Source: Herbaspirillum sp. SJZ106 (GTDB taxonomy: Bacteria; Pseudomonadota; Gammaproteobacteria; Burkholderiales; Burkholderiaceae_D). Taken from it: a stretch of 64,000 nucleotides of DNA. A model generated the notes under the pieces. That model did no database searches. It saw only the letters and a program-made list of their open reading frames with translations, and was not told the DNA's origin. The DNA lies in the NCBI RefSeq assembly GCF_006715495.1, contig NZ_VFNI01000002.1:248001-312000 (forward strand), read 5' to 3'. This document shows, one piece after another, positions 26,228 through 34,656 of this stretch. Position 1 is the first letter of the stretch. Each line of letters opens with the position of its first letter. Made by a program: the position numbers and the translations under genes.

Positions 26228-27709
26228 ATGAGCCGTCGAATCGTTTTTGTTCGCAACACATTGGCTGTGGCGCTGGCTGCCGTCGTCGGCGGCAGCTACG
26301 TCTATTTCCGTGGCGCCGACCTGCCTTCGGCCCATGCGGCGGCAATCAACACGCCGCTGGTCGCTTCCAATACCGGGCCGACCACGCCGGCCGGACCAGT
26401 GATCGCGGCGGCCACCGATTTCTCCGGCATCGTCCAGCGTGCGGGGCCGGCCGTGGTCAACATCAGCGTCACCGGCAAGGTCAAGAAAGTGGTCGACGAC
26501 AGCGACGATGGCGATCCGGATGATCCGTTTTCCCAGTTCCTCAAGCGTTTCGGCCCGCAACTGCAGATACCGCGCCAGCCGCAGGTCATGCACGGTTTGG
26601 GTTCGGGTTTCATCATTTCCCCGGACGGCGTGATCCTGACCAATGCCCATGTGGTGGAGGGCGCGCAGGAAGTAGTGGTCAAGCTGACCGACCGCCGCGA
26701 ATTCAAGGCCAAGGTATTGGGCGTGGACAAGCAGAGCGACATCGCGGTGATCCGCATCGACGCCAGGAACCTGCCCACGGTGCAGATCGGCGACCCGTCC
26801 AACGTGAAGGTCGGCGAGCCCGTGCTGGCTATCGGCTCGCCCTACGGCTTCGACAACACGGCCACCGCCGGCATCATCAGCGCCAAGTCGCGCAGCTTGC
26901 CGGATGATAATTACGTGCCTTTCCTGCAGACCGATGTGGCGGTCAACCCCGGCAATTCGGGCGGCCCGCTGTTCAACCTGAAGGGCGAGGTGATCGGCAT
27001 CAATTCGCAGATCTACAGCCAGACCGGCGGTTTCCAGGGCTTGTCGTTCGCCATCCCGATCGACGTGGCGATGAAGGTCGAGCAGCAGCTGGCGCAGCAC
27101 GGCAAGGTCACGCGCGGCCGCCTGGGCGTGTCGGTGCAGGATCTGAACCAGGCGTTGTCCGAATCGTTCGGCCTGAAGAGTGCGCAAGGCGCGCTGATCA
27201 GTTCGGTGGAAAAGGGCAGCCCGGCCGACAAGGCCGGCCTGCAGGCCGGCGACGTGATCCTCAGCTTCAGCGGCCATGCGATCGACCATTCGGTGGATCT
27301 GCCCACGCTGGTGGCCGATACCGCGCCCGGCACCTCGAAGTCGCTGGAAGTGATGCGCGACGGCAAGGTGCGTACCATCAACGTGACGGTGGGCGAGATG
27401 AAGTCCGCCAAGAACGACACGCCTGCCAGCAAGGCCGAGAACCAGGGGCGGCTGGGCTTGGCGGTGCGTCCGCTGGATCCGGATGAGCGCAAGCAACTGG
27501 GCGGCCAGAACGGCCTGCTGGTGGAAGACGTCAACGGCCCGGCGGCAATTGCCGGCATCCAGAGCGGCGACGTGATCCTGGCCTTGAACGGCACGCCGGT
27601 GTCCAGCGTCGAGCAGTTGCGCAAGCTGGCCAGCCAGGTCGGCAAGAGCGTGGCGCTGCTGGTCGAGCGGGGCGATGAGAAGATCTTTGTTCCGTTGGCG
27701 CTGAACTGA
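26228..27709 (+). CDS. Periplasmic serine endoprotease, Do/DegQ (MucD) family
   Basis: A 493-residue protein. An N-terminal signal or anchor segment (RIVFVRNTLAVALAAVVGG) is followed by the trypsin-like domain with catalytic His in TNAHVV (residue about 141), Asp in SDIAVI (about 171) and Ser in NPGNSGGP (about 244), then two PDZ domains (about 285-370 and 395-485). It degrades or chaperones misfolded envelope proteins. Two adjacent ATGs occur; the second (26228) is chosen because AAAGGAG lies six bases upstream, against three for the first at 26225. A PmrA-box-like repeat lies upstream, and a strong terminator follows. Confidence 0.92.
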   Translation: MSRRIVFVRNTLAVALAAVVGGSYVYFRGADLPSAHAAAINTPLVASNTGPTTPAGPVIAAATDFSGIVQRAGPAVVNISVTGKVKKVVDDSDDGDPDDPFSQFLKRFGPQLQIPRQPQVMHGLGSGFIISPDGVILTNAHVVEGAQEVVVKLTDRREFKAKVLGVDKQSDIAVIRIDARNLPTVQIGDPSNVKVGEPVLAIGSPYGFDNTATAGIISAKSRSLPDDNYVPFLQTDVAVNPGNSGGPLFNLKGEVIGINSQIYSQTGGFQGLSFAIPIDVAMKVEQQLAQHGKVTRGRLGVSVQDLNQALSESFGLKSAQGALISSVEKGSPADKAGLQAGDVILSFSGHAIDHSVDLPTLVADTAPGTSKSLEVMRDGKVRTINVTVGEMKSAKNDTPASKAENQGRLGLAVRPLDPDERKQLGGQNGLLVEDVNGPAAIAGIQSGDVILALNGTPVSSVEQLRKLASQVGKSVALLVERGDEKIFVPLALN

Positions 27710-27785
27710 TTTTCCGTAGCGTTTTGTTAGCGGCGCTAAGTAGTCCTGAGGGTAGTCCGTGGAAAGCAGTAAGCAGTGAGGGAGT

Positions 27786-27819
27786 GGCCGGACATGCGCA
27801 AGCATGTCCGGCCTTTTTT
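27786..27819 (+). terminator. Rho-independent terminator after the protease gene
   Basis: A 12-bp perfect stem (27786-27797 with 27802-27813) closed by a GCAA tetraloop and followed by six T residues. It lies between the protease gene (plus) and the 3' end of the kefB remnant (minus), and it ends the plus-strand transcript. Confidence 0.95.
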
Positions 27820-27838
27820 CTCCGCTGGCGCCTGCCGC

Positions 27839-29054
27839 TCAGGCCGGATCGGCCGGCGGTTTTTCCTGCGCCGCCGGTTCGCTTCGCCAATGGCCATGCG
27901 CGTGTTCGCGCTCCATCGCTTCGCGGTCGCTGGCGAACATGGCTTGCAATTCTTCGCGCGCCTGCACCGCCATCGACACCATCTGTTGCTGGTCCTTGTA
28001 GTGGGGATAGAGCTCGTACAGCGTCTTGATGTTGTGCGCGCGGAATTTCATCGCCGCCCTGGGACAGCAGGAACGCGAAGAACAATTGCTGGCCGCGGGG
28101 GATACCGAAGCAACGCCCGAGGCACCACATCACGGCCGTCTTGATCGCCAGGAAAGCCGCCACCAGGCCGAGGATGCGCCAGGGCTGCGCAAGGAACACG
28201 CCGAAGTCCACCGACATGCCTACGGCGATGAAGAACAGCCCCAGCAGCAGGCCCTTGAACGGTTCGAGGTCGCTTTCGAGCGCGTGGCGGTACTCGGAGT
28301 CGGCCAGCAGCACGCCGGCCAGGAAGGTGCCCAGCGCCATCGACATGCCGACCGATTGCATCAACAGGCAGGTGGCGATCACCAGCAGCAGGGCGAAGGC
28401 GGTGAAGATCTCGCGCATGTCGGTCTTGGCGATGATGCGCAGGATGGGGCGCATCAGCACGCGCCCGCCGAAGATCAGCAGGGCGATCACCAGCGCCACC
28501 TGGCCCGCATGCAGCCAGCCCTGGCCGCTGCCCTGGCTGGCCGCCACGCCCAGCAGCGGCACCGCTGCCATCATCGGGATGGCGGCGATGTCCTGGAACA
28601 GCAGGATGGAAAATCCGGCCGCGCCGGCCGGCGAAGCGGTGAGCTTGCGTTCGCCCAGCGTGGCCAGCGCAATCGCGGTGGAGGACAGCGACATGCCCAG
28701 CGCCGCGATCAGGCCGATGCGCCAGGGTACGCCGGCGGCCAGCGCCGCGGCCAGCAGCGCGGACGTCACCGCCAGCACCTGCACGCTGCCCCAGCCGAAG
28801 ATGGAGCGCCGCAGCGCCCACAGGCGTTTGGGGTCGAGCTCCAGCCCGATCAGGAACAGCAGCAGCACCACGCCGAATTCGGAGAATTCGAGGATGTGCT
28901 TGACCTCGGTGATCAGGCCCAGGCCCCAGGGGCCGATGACGATCCCGGCCAGCAGGTAGCCCAGCACCGCGCCCAGGCCGAGGCGTTTGGCGATCGGTAC
29001 GGCGGCCACGGCGGCGAGCAGGTAAACCAGGGCTTTGAGTAAGTGTTCATCCAT
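27839..29054 (-). pseudogene. KefB/KefC-type K+/H+ antiporter with internal deletion and frameshift (RCK domain lost)
   Basis: From ATG at 29054 the product MDEHLLKALVYLLAAVAAVP is a CPA2 antiporter, with LGYLLAGIVIGPWGLGLI and LLLFLIGLEL typical of KefB/KefC membrane domains. It reads normally to FAFLLSQGG near 28055. There it should continue with the last helices and then the cytosolic TrkA-N (RCK) domain. Instead the frame breaks: the true C-terminal tail, KFRAHNIKTLYELYPHYKDQ to the stop at 27839, follows at once in another frame (from about 28051). Roughly 200 or more codons, including the NAD-binding domain, are missing. The shifted frame runs on antisense into the protease gene. A truncated channel-like product might still be made. 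The deletion may be natural or an assembly error. Confidence 0.82.
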
Positions 29055-29067
29055 GGCGGCGTGATCT

Positions 29068-29628
29068 TTATGGGATTGGGGCGTCGTCGGTTGCGGAAAG
29101 GGCCGGATAGCGTTTCAGCTGGTCGAGATAGCGCTCTACGTGGCGCTGGAAATCGAGCGGCGCGATGTCGTGGGCGCCGTGCAGGATCAGCGGTTCCATC
29201 CAGCGCATGCCGCACAGTTGCGCGGTTTGCCGGTAGGGCGGGAGGAAGTCGCTGAAAGGATGGCCGTGGCGTCCGTCGGGAGCGTACGCCCCGGATTCGC
29301 CGCCGGTGCTTGCCACCAGCCAGAACCCTTTGCCGCGCAGGGCGTTGCCATCATGGCCGAAGGCCCAGCCGCGCGCCAGCACCAGATCCAGCCATTCCTT
29401 TTGCAATGCCGGCATGCTGTACCAGTGGATGGGGTGCTGCATCACGACCAGGTCGGCTTGCGTGAGCAGTTGCCGTTCGCGCTCGATGTCGATGTGGAAG
29501 TCCGGATAGCGCTCATACAAGTCGTTGACCACCACGTTGGGCAGTTTGGCGGCGGCCTCGACCATCAGGCCATTGGCGCGCGAGAGTTCGGCGGCGGGGT
29601 GGGCATACAGGATGAGTATGTTGGGCAT
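29068..29628 (-). CDS. NAD(P)H quinone oxidoreductase-like, KefF/KefG-type ancillary protein
   Basis: A 186-residue flavodoxin-fold protein. ILILYAHPAAELSRAN is the flavin phosphate loop of the Flavodoxin_2 family; VVMQHPIHWYSMPALQKEWLD and GKGFWLVASTGG are characteristic of KefF, KefG and DT-diaphorase-like enzymes. Kef ancillary proteins bind and activate the glutathione-gated KefB/KefC potassium efflux systems during electrophile stress. The gene lies 13 bases upstream of the kefB remnant in one operon, as in other kefG-kefB pairs. With the regulatory domain of the partner missing, this protein may have lost its target. Confidence 0.83.
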   Translation of the reverse strand: MPNILILYAHPAAELSRANGLMVEAAAKLPNVVVNDLYERYPDFHIDIERERQLLTQADLVVMQHPIHWYSMPALQKEWLDLVLARGWAFGHDGNALRGKGFWLVASTGGESGAYAPDGRHGHPFSDFLPPYRQTAQLCGMRWMEPLILHGAHDIAPLDFQRHVERYLDQLKRYPALSATDDAPIP

Positions 29629-29947
29629 GGCGGTGGCGGGCTTGGCGTTGTTGTCGGGCAGGTCGCGCGATCCGCCGAAATTGGCCGGAACATGCGCGCA
29701 TTGTCCGCTGTCTGTTTTATCGAGGGAAGGGAGTTTGCCACGAAAGCGCCGGCGGCCGCTGGTTCAACGCGGTATGCCTATGCCAAGGCATGTCCTTCCC
29801 CTGTTTTTCCTGCGGGTATCAAAAGCCGGGCAATGCGCTTATACTCAGCCATCCCCCCGCGGCTTCTTCTTGCGCCATGAATCCACGCGCACGCCGCAGC
29901 AGATGACACTCGCCGCAGTTTATTCATATTCACTCGTTATTGCAGCC
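29629..29947. promoter_or_regulatory. Divergent intergenic region between the kefG-like and amidotransferase genes
   Basis: A 319-base stretch without a convincing gene. It should carry promoters for both flanking genes. A TATACT at 29840-29845 is a reasonable -10 for the plus-strand gene, but no good -35 is found 16-18 bases before it. No repeats or hairpins stand out. Confidence 0.35.
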
Positions 29948-31000
29948 ATGTCCGATATCCAAGATTCCGAAGCCAGCCAGCCACGAGAACCCAATCCGGC
30001 CAAGCCCGCGCCTGCAGTCCCCCCAGCCACGTCACAAGCCGCCGATGCGGCAGCCCAGCCGAAGCCGGCGGAGCAGCCTGCCCAGGCAGTGCCGCCGCCA
30101 GTTGCCCAGCACGCTCCCTTGCCGCCGCCGCCGCACCATGCCACCGACGCGCCGTGGAGGCAGACCTGGCATTTCCTGGCGGCGCGCTTGCGCGCGATGT
30201 CCGACAAGGCCGGGCGCCGCGTCATGCAGCGTACGCTCAAGATCGGCGTGTCGGCCCGTATTTTCCACCCCGAGTCCGGCTCCAAGGGCTTGCGCAGCAA
30301 GACGCTGCAATACCTGGAAGAGTCGATTGCGCAGTGGGTGATGTCGCGCGACGTGCTGGTGTTCATGATCCCGACGGTCAATACCAACGGCCTGGTCCAT
30401 CCCAGCAACATCCGTTTGCGCGACTATGCCAAGAATCTCGACGGCCTGGTGCTGCAAGGCGGCGCGGACGTTTCGCCGCAAAGCTATGCCCAGGCGGCGA
30501 CGCGCCCCGAATGGAGCGGCGACCGCGCGCGCGACATGTACGAGCTGGAACTGCTGCACGAATTCATCGAGGCCGGCAAGCCGGTGCTGGGCATCTGCCG
30601 CGGCTGCCAGTTGATCAACGTGGCCTTCGGCGGTACCTTGTACCAGGACATCGCCACCGATGTGCCGAGCGCGATCCCGCACGTCAACGACATGTACGAC
30701 AGCAATTTCCATGCGCTGCAGTTCCCGCCGGGCTCTTCGCTGGCGACGCTGGTGAAGACCGAGAACGCCATCGTCAATTCGATCCACCACCAGGCGGTGC
30801 GCGACCTCGGCCGCGACCTTTCGGTGGAGGCGGTGTCCGGCCCCGACCAGATCGTCGAGGCCATCCGCTACCGCAAGGCGCCGTTTGTCATGGGATTGCA
30901 ATGGCATCCGGAATTCCACCGCTCCGGCGGCGCCGAGTTGCTGGATTGCACGCCGATTCTCGACAGTTTCCTGCGCACGGCGCGCGAGACGCGTTTTTGA
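29948..31000 (+). CDS. Class I glutamine amidotransferase (peptidase C26), PuuD-like gamma-glutamyl-GABA hydrolase
   Basis: A 350-residue protein. The first 80 or so residues are Pro/Ala-rich and low in complexity, then comes the C26 domain: VFMIPT, GLVLQGGADVSPQSY, GKPVLGICRGCQLINVAFGGTLYQD with the nucleophilic cysteine of GICRGCQ, and the catalytic His-Glu in LQWHPEFH. PuuD hydrolyses gamma-glutamyl-GABA in putrescine degradation. No other Puu genes are near, so the substrate is open. The start at 29948 (MSDIQDSE) gives the shortest reasonable N terminus; the frame is open further upstream without signs of coding. Confidence 0.82.
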   Translation: MSDIQDSEASQPREPNPAKPAPAVPPATSQAADAAAQPKPAEQPAQAVPPPVAQHAPLPPPPHHATDAPWRQTWHFLAARLRAMSDKAGRRVMQRTLKIGVSARIFHPESGSKGLRSKTLQYLEESIAQWVMSRDVLVFMIPTVNTNGLVHPSNIRLRDYAKNLDGLVLQGGADVSPQSYAQAATRPEWSGDRARDMYELELLHEFIEAGKPVLGICRGCQLINVAFGGTLYQDIATDVPSAIPHVNDMYDSNFHALQFPPGSSLATLVKTENAIVNSIHHQAVRDLGRDLSVEAVSGPDQIVEAIRYRKAPFVMGLQWHPEFHRSGGAELLDCTPILDSFLRTARETRF

Positions 31001-31243
31001 GTGTGGGCCGGGCGCTGCCTGCACATGCATGGCCTATATTTCCGTGCAGGAAACTAATGCCTGGATGTGCCATCGAACTTTCTTTGCGCTGCCGCAATAT
31101 TGCCCCGCTCCGGCTACACGCCAGCGAACCGTCTCTGTAGAATCGACTCAAGCCGGTCCGATGCGTTGCGCTTGATGGCATCGCTGCCGGCCTCGCATTT
31201 TAGTTTTGTCATTTCGCCAACTGGGATAAAAAGGAGAATCCGC

Positions 31244-31552
31244 ATGACCCAATCCGCCGCTCTCAAGACCGTAAGGAACGATATGAAAACCCTCGTCAAG
31301 GATGCCCAGGCCCTGTTTGCTGAAGCCGCGACCGCCACCGGCGAAAAGGCCGATGCCTTGCGCGCCAAGGGACTGACCCTGCTGGAGGCAGCGGCGGAAG
31401 CTGCGCAGGGCGCGCAGGCCGCCGCCATCGAAAAGGGCAAGGTAGTCGCCGCCAAGACCGATGACTACGTGCATGAAAACCCGTGGCGCGCCGTGGCTAT
31501 TTCGGCCGGCATCGGTTTGCTGGTGGGGCTGGTCATCGGCCGCAGCAAGTAA
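31244..31552 (+). CDS. DUF883 / YqjD-ElaB-like membrane-anchored protein
   Basis: A 102-residue protein with an AAGGAG ribosome site before ATG at 31244. It has a long amphipathic Ala/Lys/Glu helix (about 5-75), then YVHENPWRAVAISAGIGLLVGLVIGRSK condensed here as a conserved NPWR turn followed by a glycine-rich C-terminal membrane helix ending GRSK. This is the C-tail-anchored DUF883 family; YqjD in Escherichia coli associates with ribosomes in stationary phase. It begins a three-gene set with holin-like YqjE and a short protein, as in the yqjDEK arrangement. Confidence 0.9.
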   Translation: MTQSAALKTVRNDMKTLVKDAQALFAEAATATGEKADALRAKGLTLLEAAAEAAQGAQAAAIEKGKVVAAKTDDYVHENPWRAVAISAGIGLLVGLVIGRSK

Positions 31553-31563
31553 GCCGGGTACCG

Positions 31564-31965
31564 ATGGCGACCCCGCACAAGGAAGGCCAGCCGGCGCAGC
31601 CCGCCACGCCCGGGCTGACCGCAGGCCTGCTGGGCCTGGCCAAGAACCTGCTCGGCCTCATCATCAGCCGCATCGAGCTGGCATCGCTGGAAATGTCCGA
31701 GATCGGCGCAAACCTGGTTCGCTTCGCGGTCATCTTCGTGCTGGCAGCCATTGCATTATGGTTTGCGGTCGCATTCTGGTCGGTGTTGCTCGTCATGCTG
31801 GCGTGGGATACCTGGGGCTGGAAGATCCTGGCGTTGCTCGGCGCCATCTTCACCGTCCTCACGGTCGGCCTGGTGTTGTATGCGCGCTCGGTGCTGCTGC
31901 AGGGCAAGCTCTCGCTGCCGGCCACCATGTCCGAATTGCGCAAGGACCGCGATGCCTTGCTGTAA
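31564..31965 (+). CDS. YqjE-like phage-holin-superfamily membrane protein
   Basis: A 133-residue protein. After a polar N terminus, GLLGLAKNLLGLIISRIELASLEMSE forms an amphipathic helix, then two membrane helices at about 50-75 and 82-105. This is the YqjE/putative Actinobacteriophage holin III superfamily (PF07332), found next to yqjD in many proteobacteria and not part of a prophage here. It lies 11 bases after the DUF883 gene. Function is unknown. Confidence 0.85.
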   Translation: MATPHKEGQPAQPATPGLTAGLLGLAKNLLGLIISRIELASLEMSEIGANLVRFAVIFVLAAIALWFAVAFWSVLLVMLAWDTWGWKILALLGAIFTVLTVGLVLYARSVLLQGKLSLPATMSELRKDRDALL

Positions 31966-32003
31966 CGATGGCAGCCGTTGCCGACAAGGAGGAAAGGAGC
32001 CGT

Positions 32004-32441
32004 ATGCAAGCAAACCAGGATGACGGTATGACGCACGAAGAACGCAAGCGCAAAGCGCTGGCGCAAGGGGCGTTGTACCGGTTGGGCGTGATGGAGGCGC
32101 GTGACGCGGTGCGGCACAGCCTGAGTGCCGAATCGCTGGCCAAGGGGGCATTGAGCCGGGCTGCGCATTTTGCCACTTCCTTCATCGGCGGCGACAAGAC
32201 CCTGCAGTCGATCAGGTCGCTGGCTGCCGGCGGTCTTGGCGGCGTCAACCTGCAGTCGGCCATGCCGTTGCTGATCACCGGTGTCTCCCTGTTGTCCAGG
32301 CGCTGGCTGCGCAAGCCGCTTTTATATGGCGGCATCATCAGCGCGGTCGGCGGCCTGGCGTATTACCTGAGCCACCGTCCCGACAGGCAGGATGCCGCCA
32401 GTGAAGCGGCCGGGCAGGACGAACCGCCGGAAGCGCCATGA
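32004..32441 (+). CDS. Uncharacterised protein of the yqjDE set (YqjK position)
   Basis: A 145-residue protein with no family that I can name with certainty. It has a polar, charged start (MTHEERKRKALAQGALYR), a helical middle and a hydrophobic segment at about 90-120 including LLITGVSLLSRRWLRKPLLYG, so it is likely membrane-associated. The start at 32004 is preferred since GGAGGAAAGGAG lies just upstream; an ATG at 31968 lies 2 bases after the previous stop but has no ribosome site. It takes the place of yqjK and ends at a hairpin terminator. Confidence 0.68.
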   Translation: MQANQDDGMTHEERKRKALAQGALYRLGVMEARDAVRHSLSAESLAKGALSRAAHFATSFIGGDKTLQSIRSLAAGGLGGVNLQSAMPLLITGVSLLSRRWLRKPLLYGGIISAVGGLAYYLSHRPDRQDAASEAAGQDEPPEAP

Positions 32442-32474
32442 GCGGCAACCTGCGGTGTTGATGATCAATCGAGA

Positions 32475-32510
32475 CAAAGGCATCCGCCGCGCCGGATGCC
32501 TTTGTTCTTT
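32475..32510 (+). terminator. Rho-independent terminator after the YqjDE-like set
   Basis: A 12-bp perfect stem (32475-32486 and 32493-32504) with a 6-base loop, followed by a T-rich stretch (ttcttt). It ends the three-gene operon 34 bases after the last stop codon. Confidence 0.85.
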
Positions 32511-32622
32511 CCGGGAAGCGAAATATCGCTGGCGGCGGAACATAAATGCGTTCATCCTGCTCTGAATCTGACCGGCCGCGAGGCCTGAACAACAACGCTG
32601 AGAAGGCAAGAAAGGAAATGAG

Positions 32623-33321
32623 ATGAAGACATTATCGATTGCCGCCATCGCCGGGGTCCTGGCGATTTCCGGCTGTGCGGACATGAGCCAGACGCAGCGC
32701 GGTACGGCCACCGGCGCCGGCATTGGCGGTATCCTTGGCGCCGTCACCGGCGGCGGTGGCGGCGGACGTGCATTGGGCGGCGCGGCCATCGGCGGCGCCA
32801 TTGGCGCCGTGGCCGGCAATATCTGGTCCAACCGGATGGAGGAGCAGAAGCGCGCCATGGAGCAGGCAACCCAGGGCACCGGCGTGCAAGTGACCCAGAC
32901 CCAGGACAACCGCCTGAAACTTGAAATCCCCAGCGACATTTCCTTCGATACCGGCCGTGCCGACATCAAGCCCGAGCTGCGCCCCGTGCTGGACCGCTTC
33001 GCCGCGACCCTGGTCGAAAATCCGGCCACCACCGTCACCATCGTCGGCCATACCGACAACACCGGCAGCGATGCGATCAACGACCCGTTGTCGACCCAGC
33101 GCGCAGCGCGCACGCGCGACTATCTGACCACGCGCGGCGTGGGTGTGGGCCGCTTCATGATCGAAGGCCGCGGTTCGCACGAGCCGCTCGTGCCCAATAC
33201 CTCGGACGCCAACCGCGCCAAGAACCGCCGCGTGGAAATCTACGTGGCTGAACCGCAGCAGCAGGCGCAGCAACAACAGGCGCCTGCCGGATATGCGCCG
33301 CCGCCTCCGCCACGTTATTGA
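32623..33321 (+). CDS. OmpA-family outer-membrane lipoprotein with glycine-zipper, YiaD-like
   Basis: A 232-residue protein. The signal peptide ends in the lipobox ISGC with C18 as the lipidated residue. Residues about 27-68 form a Gly-rich membrane-associated zipper (GAGIGGILGAVTGGGGGG, GGAIGAVAGNIW). Residues about 100-215 are an OmpA C-terminal domain with FDTGRADIKPEL, VTIVGHTDNTGS and NRRVEIYV, which binds peptidoglycan. A Gln/Pro-rich tail follows. It links the outer membrane to the cell wall. GGAAATG spacing from the AAGGAAATG site supports the start. It stands alone with its own terminator. Confidence 0.9.
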   Translation: MKTLSIAAIAGVLAISGCADMSQTQRGTATGAGIGGILGAVTGGGGGGRALGGAAIGGAIGAVAGNIWSNRMEEQKRAMEQATQGTGVQVTQTQDNRLKLEIPSDISFDTGRADIKPELRPVLDRFAATLVENPATTVTIVGHTDNTGSDAINDPLSTQRAARTRDYLTTRGVGVGRFMIEGRGSHEPLVPNTSDANRAKNRRVEIYVAEPQQQAQQQQAPAGYAPPPPPRY

Positions 33322-33354
33322 TGGCGGTCCGATTCCGGTGAGTTGCCGGGAAAT

Positions 33355-33385
33355 AAAAAGCCCCGAATACCATTCGGGGCTTTTT
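33355..33385. terminator. Bidirectional terminator between the OmpA-like lipoprotein and cytochrome c5 genes
   Basis: Perfect 14-bp arms (33355-33368 and 33372-33385) with a 3-base loop, an A-run at the left edge and a T-run at the right. It separates two convergent genes and should act in both directions. Confidence 0.95.
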
Positions 33386-33397
33386 GCTGGCGGCGTC

Positions 33398-33973
33398 TTA
33401 TTTCGCGGGGGCGGCCGCTGCGGCGCCGTCGCCTGCTGCAGGAGCTGGAGCTGCGGCCGGGGCTTTCACCTCGGGTTCCTTGAACTTGGCGCCGGACTGG
33501 TTGGCCATGTAGACCACGGTGCGCTGGATTTCGATATCGTCCAGGTCGGGATTGCCGCCCTTGGGCGGCATGGCGCGCAGGCCGTTGATGGCATGTGAAA
33601 CCAGCTTGTCATAGCCTTCGGCGAGGCGGGCTTTCCAGGCGGCCTCATCGCCAACCTTGGGCGCGCCTGCGACGCCGGCGGCATGGCAGGCGGCGCAAGT
33701 CGACTTGAAGACTTCTTCACCGGATTGCAGTTGCTTGGGGGCATTGGCGTCACGGAAGGTGAAGCCATCGTCGGCGACCGGCTTGATGCGCGCGGCGACC
33801 ATCTCGGGGGTTTGTCCATCGGAGCCGGCGCCGGTCTTCTGCCCGTTGGCGACATACTGGACCAGAAGCACAATGCAGACGATTGGAACCAGAAAACCTG
33901 CTACGACAGCTGCGATCAATTGCTTGGGAGTCTTGATGGCCGACTCGTGTTCATCATGATGAGCTGTGCTCAT
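33398..33973 (-). CDS. Membrane-anchored cytochrome c5 family protein
   Basis: A 191-residue protein with one N-terminal membrane helix (about 19-41), a periplasmic c-type cytochrome domain with the CAACH heme motif (C93, C96, H97) and a methionine ligand in GLRAMPPKGGNPDL, and an Ala/Pro-rich tail of 25 residues. It carries electrons in the periplasm, probably to a terminal oxidase. The helix is not followed by a cleavage site, so it is likely membrane-anchored. It has its own terminator and no redox partner next to it. Confidence 0.9.
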   Translation of the reverse strand: MSTAHHDEHESAIKTPKQLIAAVVAGFLVPIVCIVLLVQYVANGQKTGAGSDGQTPEMVAARIKPVADDGFTFRDANAPKQLQSGEEVFKSTCAACHAAGVAGAPKVGDEAAWKARLAEGYDKLVSHAINGLRAMPPKGGNPDLDDIEIQRTVVYMANQSGAKFKEPEVKAPAAAPAPAAGDGAAAAAPAK

Positions 33974-34205
33974 TGGTGTCCCTCCGTAATGTTTCCTCGA
34001 AATTGGGGCGGAAAACGTCGGTTCCCTTTGTATCGCCTGGCATTATATGGACTCATTATCAGGCAGGGCTTTCATTGCGCTCTCTCGCCGAACCCTTGAT
34101 TATAGTCACAATGCTTTCCGTTTGACACGCAAAAACGCCTGCGGCAATGGACGGCCTGCATGAAAAACGGTATTCTTCAGGCCTCTTCGGGTTTTGCCCC
34201 ACAAC

Positions 34206-34281
34206 GCGGCTGTAGCTCAGTGGATAGAGTATTGGCCTCCGAAGCCAAGGGTCGTGGGTTCGATCCCCGCCAGCCGCGCCA
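34206..34281 (+). tRNA. tRNA-Arg (anticodon CCG)
   Basis: A complete cloverleaf. The acceptor stem is GCGGCTG (34206-34212) with CAGCCGC (34271-34277), the discriminator is G and CCA is encoded (34279-34281). The anticodon arm TTGGC-CTCCGAA-GCCAA gives CCG, reading the CGG codon. The T loop GGTTCGATC is canonical. No integrase or attachment-site repeat is seen nearby. Confidence 0.96.
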
Positions 34282-34656
34282 CAGAATTGATCTTCGTTTC
34301 ACCAGTTCAAGTTCCAACCTGATGCACGGCATGCGCCGTTGCAGGCAGGCCATGCCATTGTAAATCCCGTTTTTTTCCAAGATTCCCCAACGCTGACGGA
34401 GCTGTCCGCCGTTCAAGTCAGTGCTCAGTGATGCTGTTGTTGGCGTCAAGGCAATATCAAGGCGGGCTGTCGGCAACTGCCGCCATGCAGCCTTTGGGAT
34501 AAAAGGGGCGGAAGGCCCGATTTCTTCGGCCGGTTGCGGGATGATTCCCGATGATGTGATCCGTTTTGGTTTTTCGTTGGTCATGACAAATGAGAACGCT
34601 TCTTTTTTCCATATGAGGCGTTTCAATTTTTCTATCTCCAAGCGAAAGGTCAGATC
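34282..34656. other. 375-base region between tRNA-Arg and the TonB receptor gene
   Basis: No gene is supported. The 3' part (34560-34650) is AT-rich and must contain the receptor promoter and a possible Fur site, listed separately. The 5' part shows no hairpin terminator for the tRNA and no repeats. Confidence 0.5.
34588..34608 (+). promoter_or_regulatory. Possible Fur box upstream of the siderophore receptor
   Basis: AAATGAGAA, three bases, then TTCTTTTTT form an imperfect palindrome: seven of nine positions match the reverse complement. It resembles the Fur core AATGAGAA-like half site and lies about 50 bases upstream of the receptor start. Iron-repressed expression would be normal for such a gene. 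The right half is weak because it is simply T-rich. Confidence 0.4.

Noticed and set aside
27531-27838. C-terminal extension of the antiporter reading into the protease gene
   Set aside because: This is the shifted frame after the deletion; it has no homology and lies antisense to a conserved protease, so it is not counted as real protein.
31564-31965. Prophage remnant suggested by a holin-superfamily protein
   Set aside because: The neighbours are DUF883 and a small membrane protein as in the chromosomal yqjDEK set; there are no phage structural genes, integrase or attachment sites.
34206-34656. Genomic-island insertion at the tRNA-Arg 3' end
   Set aside because: No integrase gene and no second copy of the tRNA 3' end were found in the window; the neighbouring TonB receptor has normal GC content.
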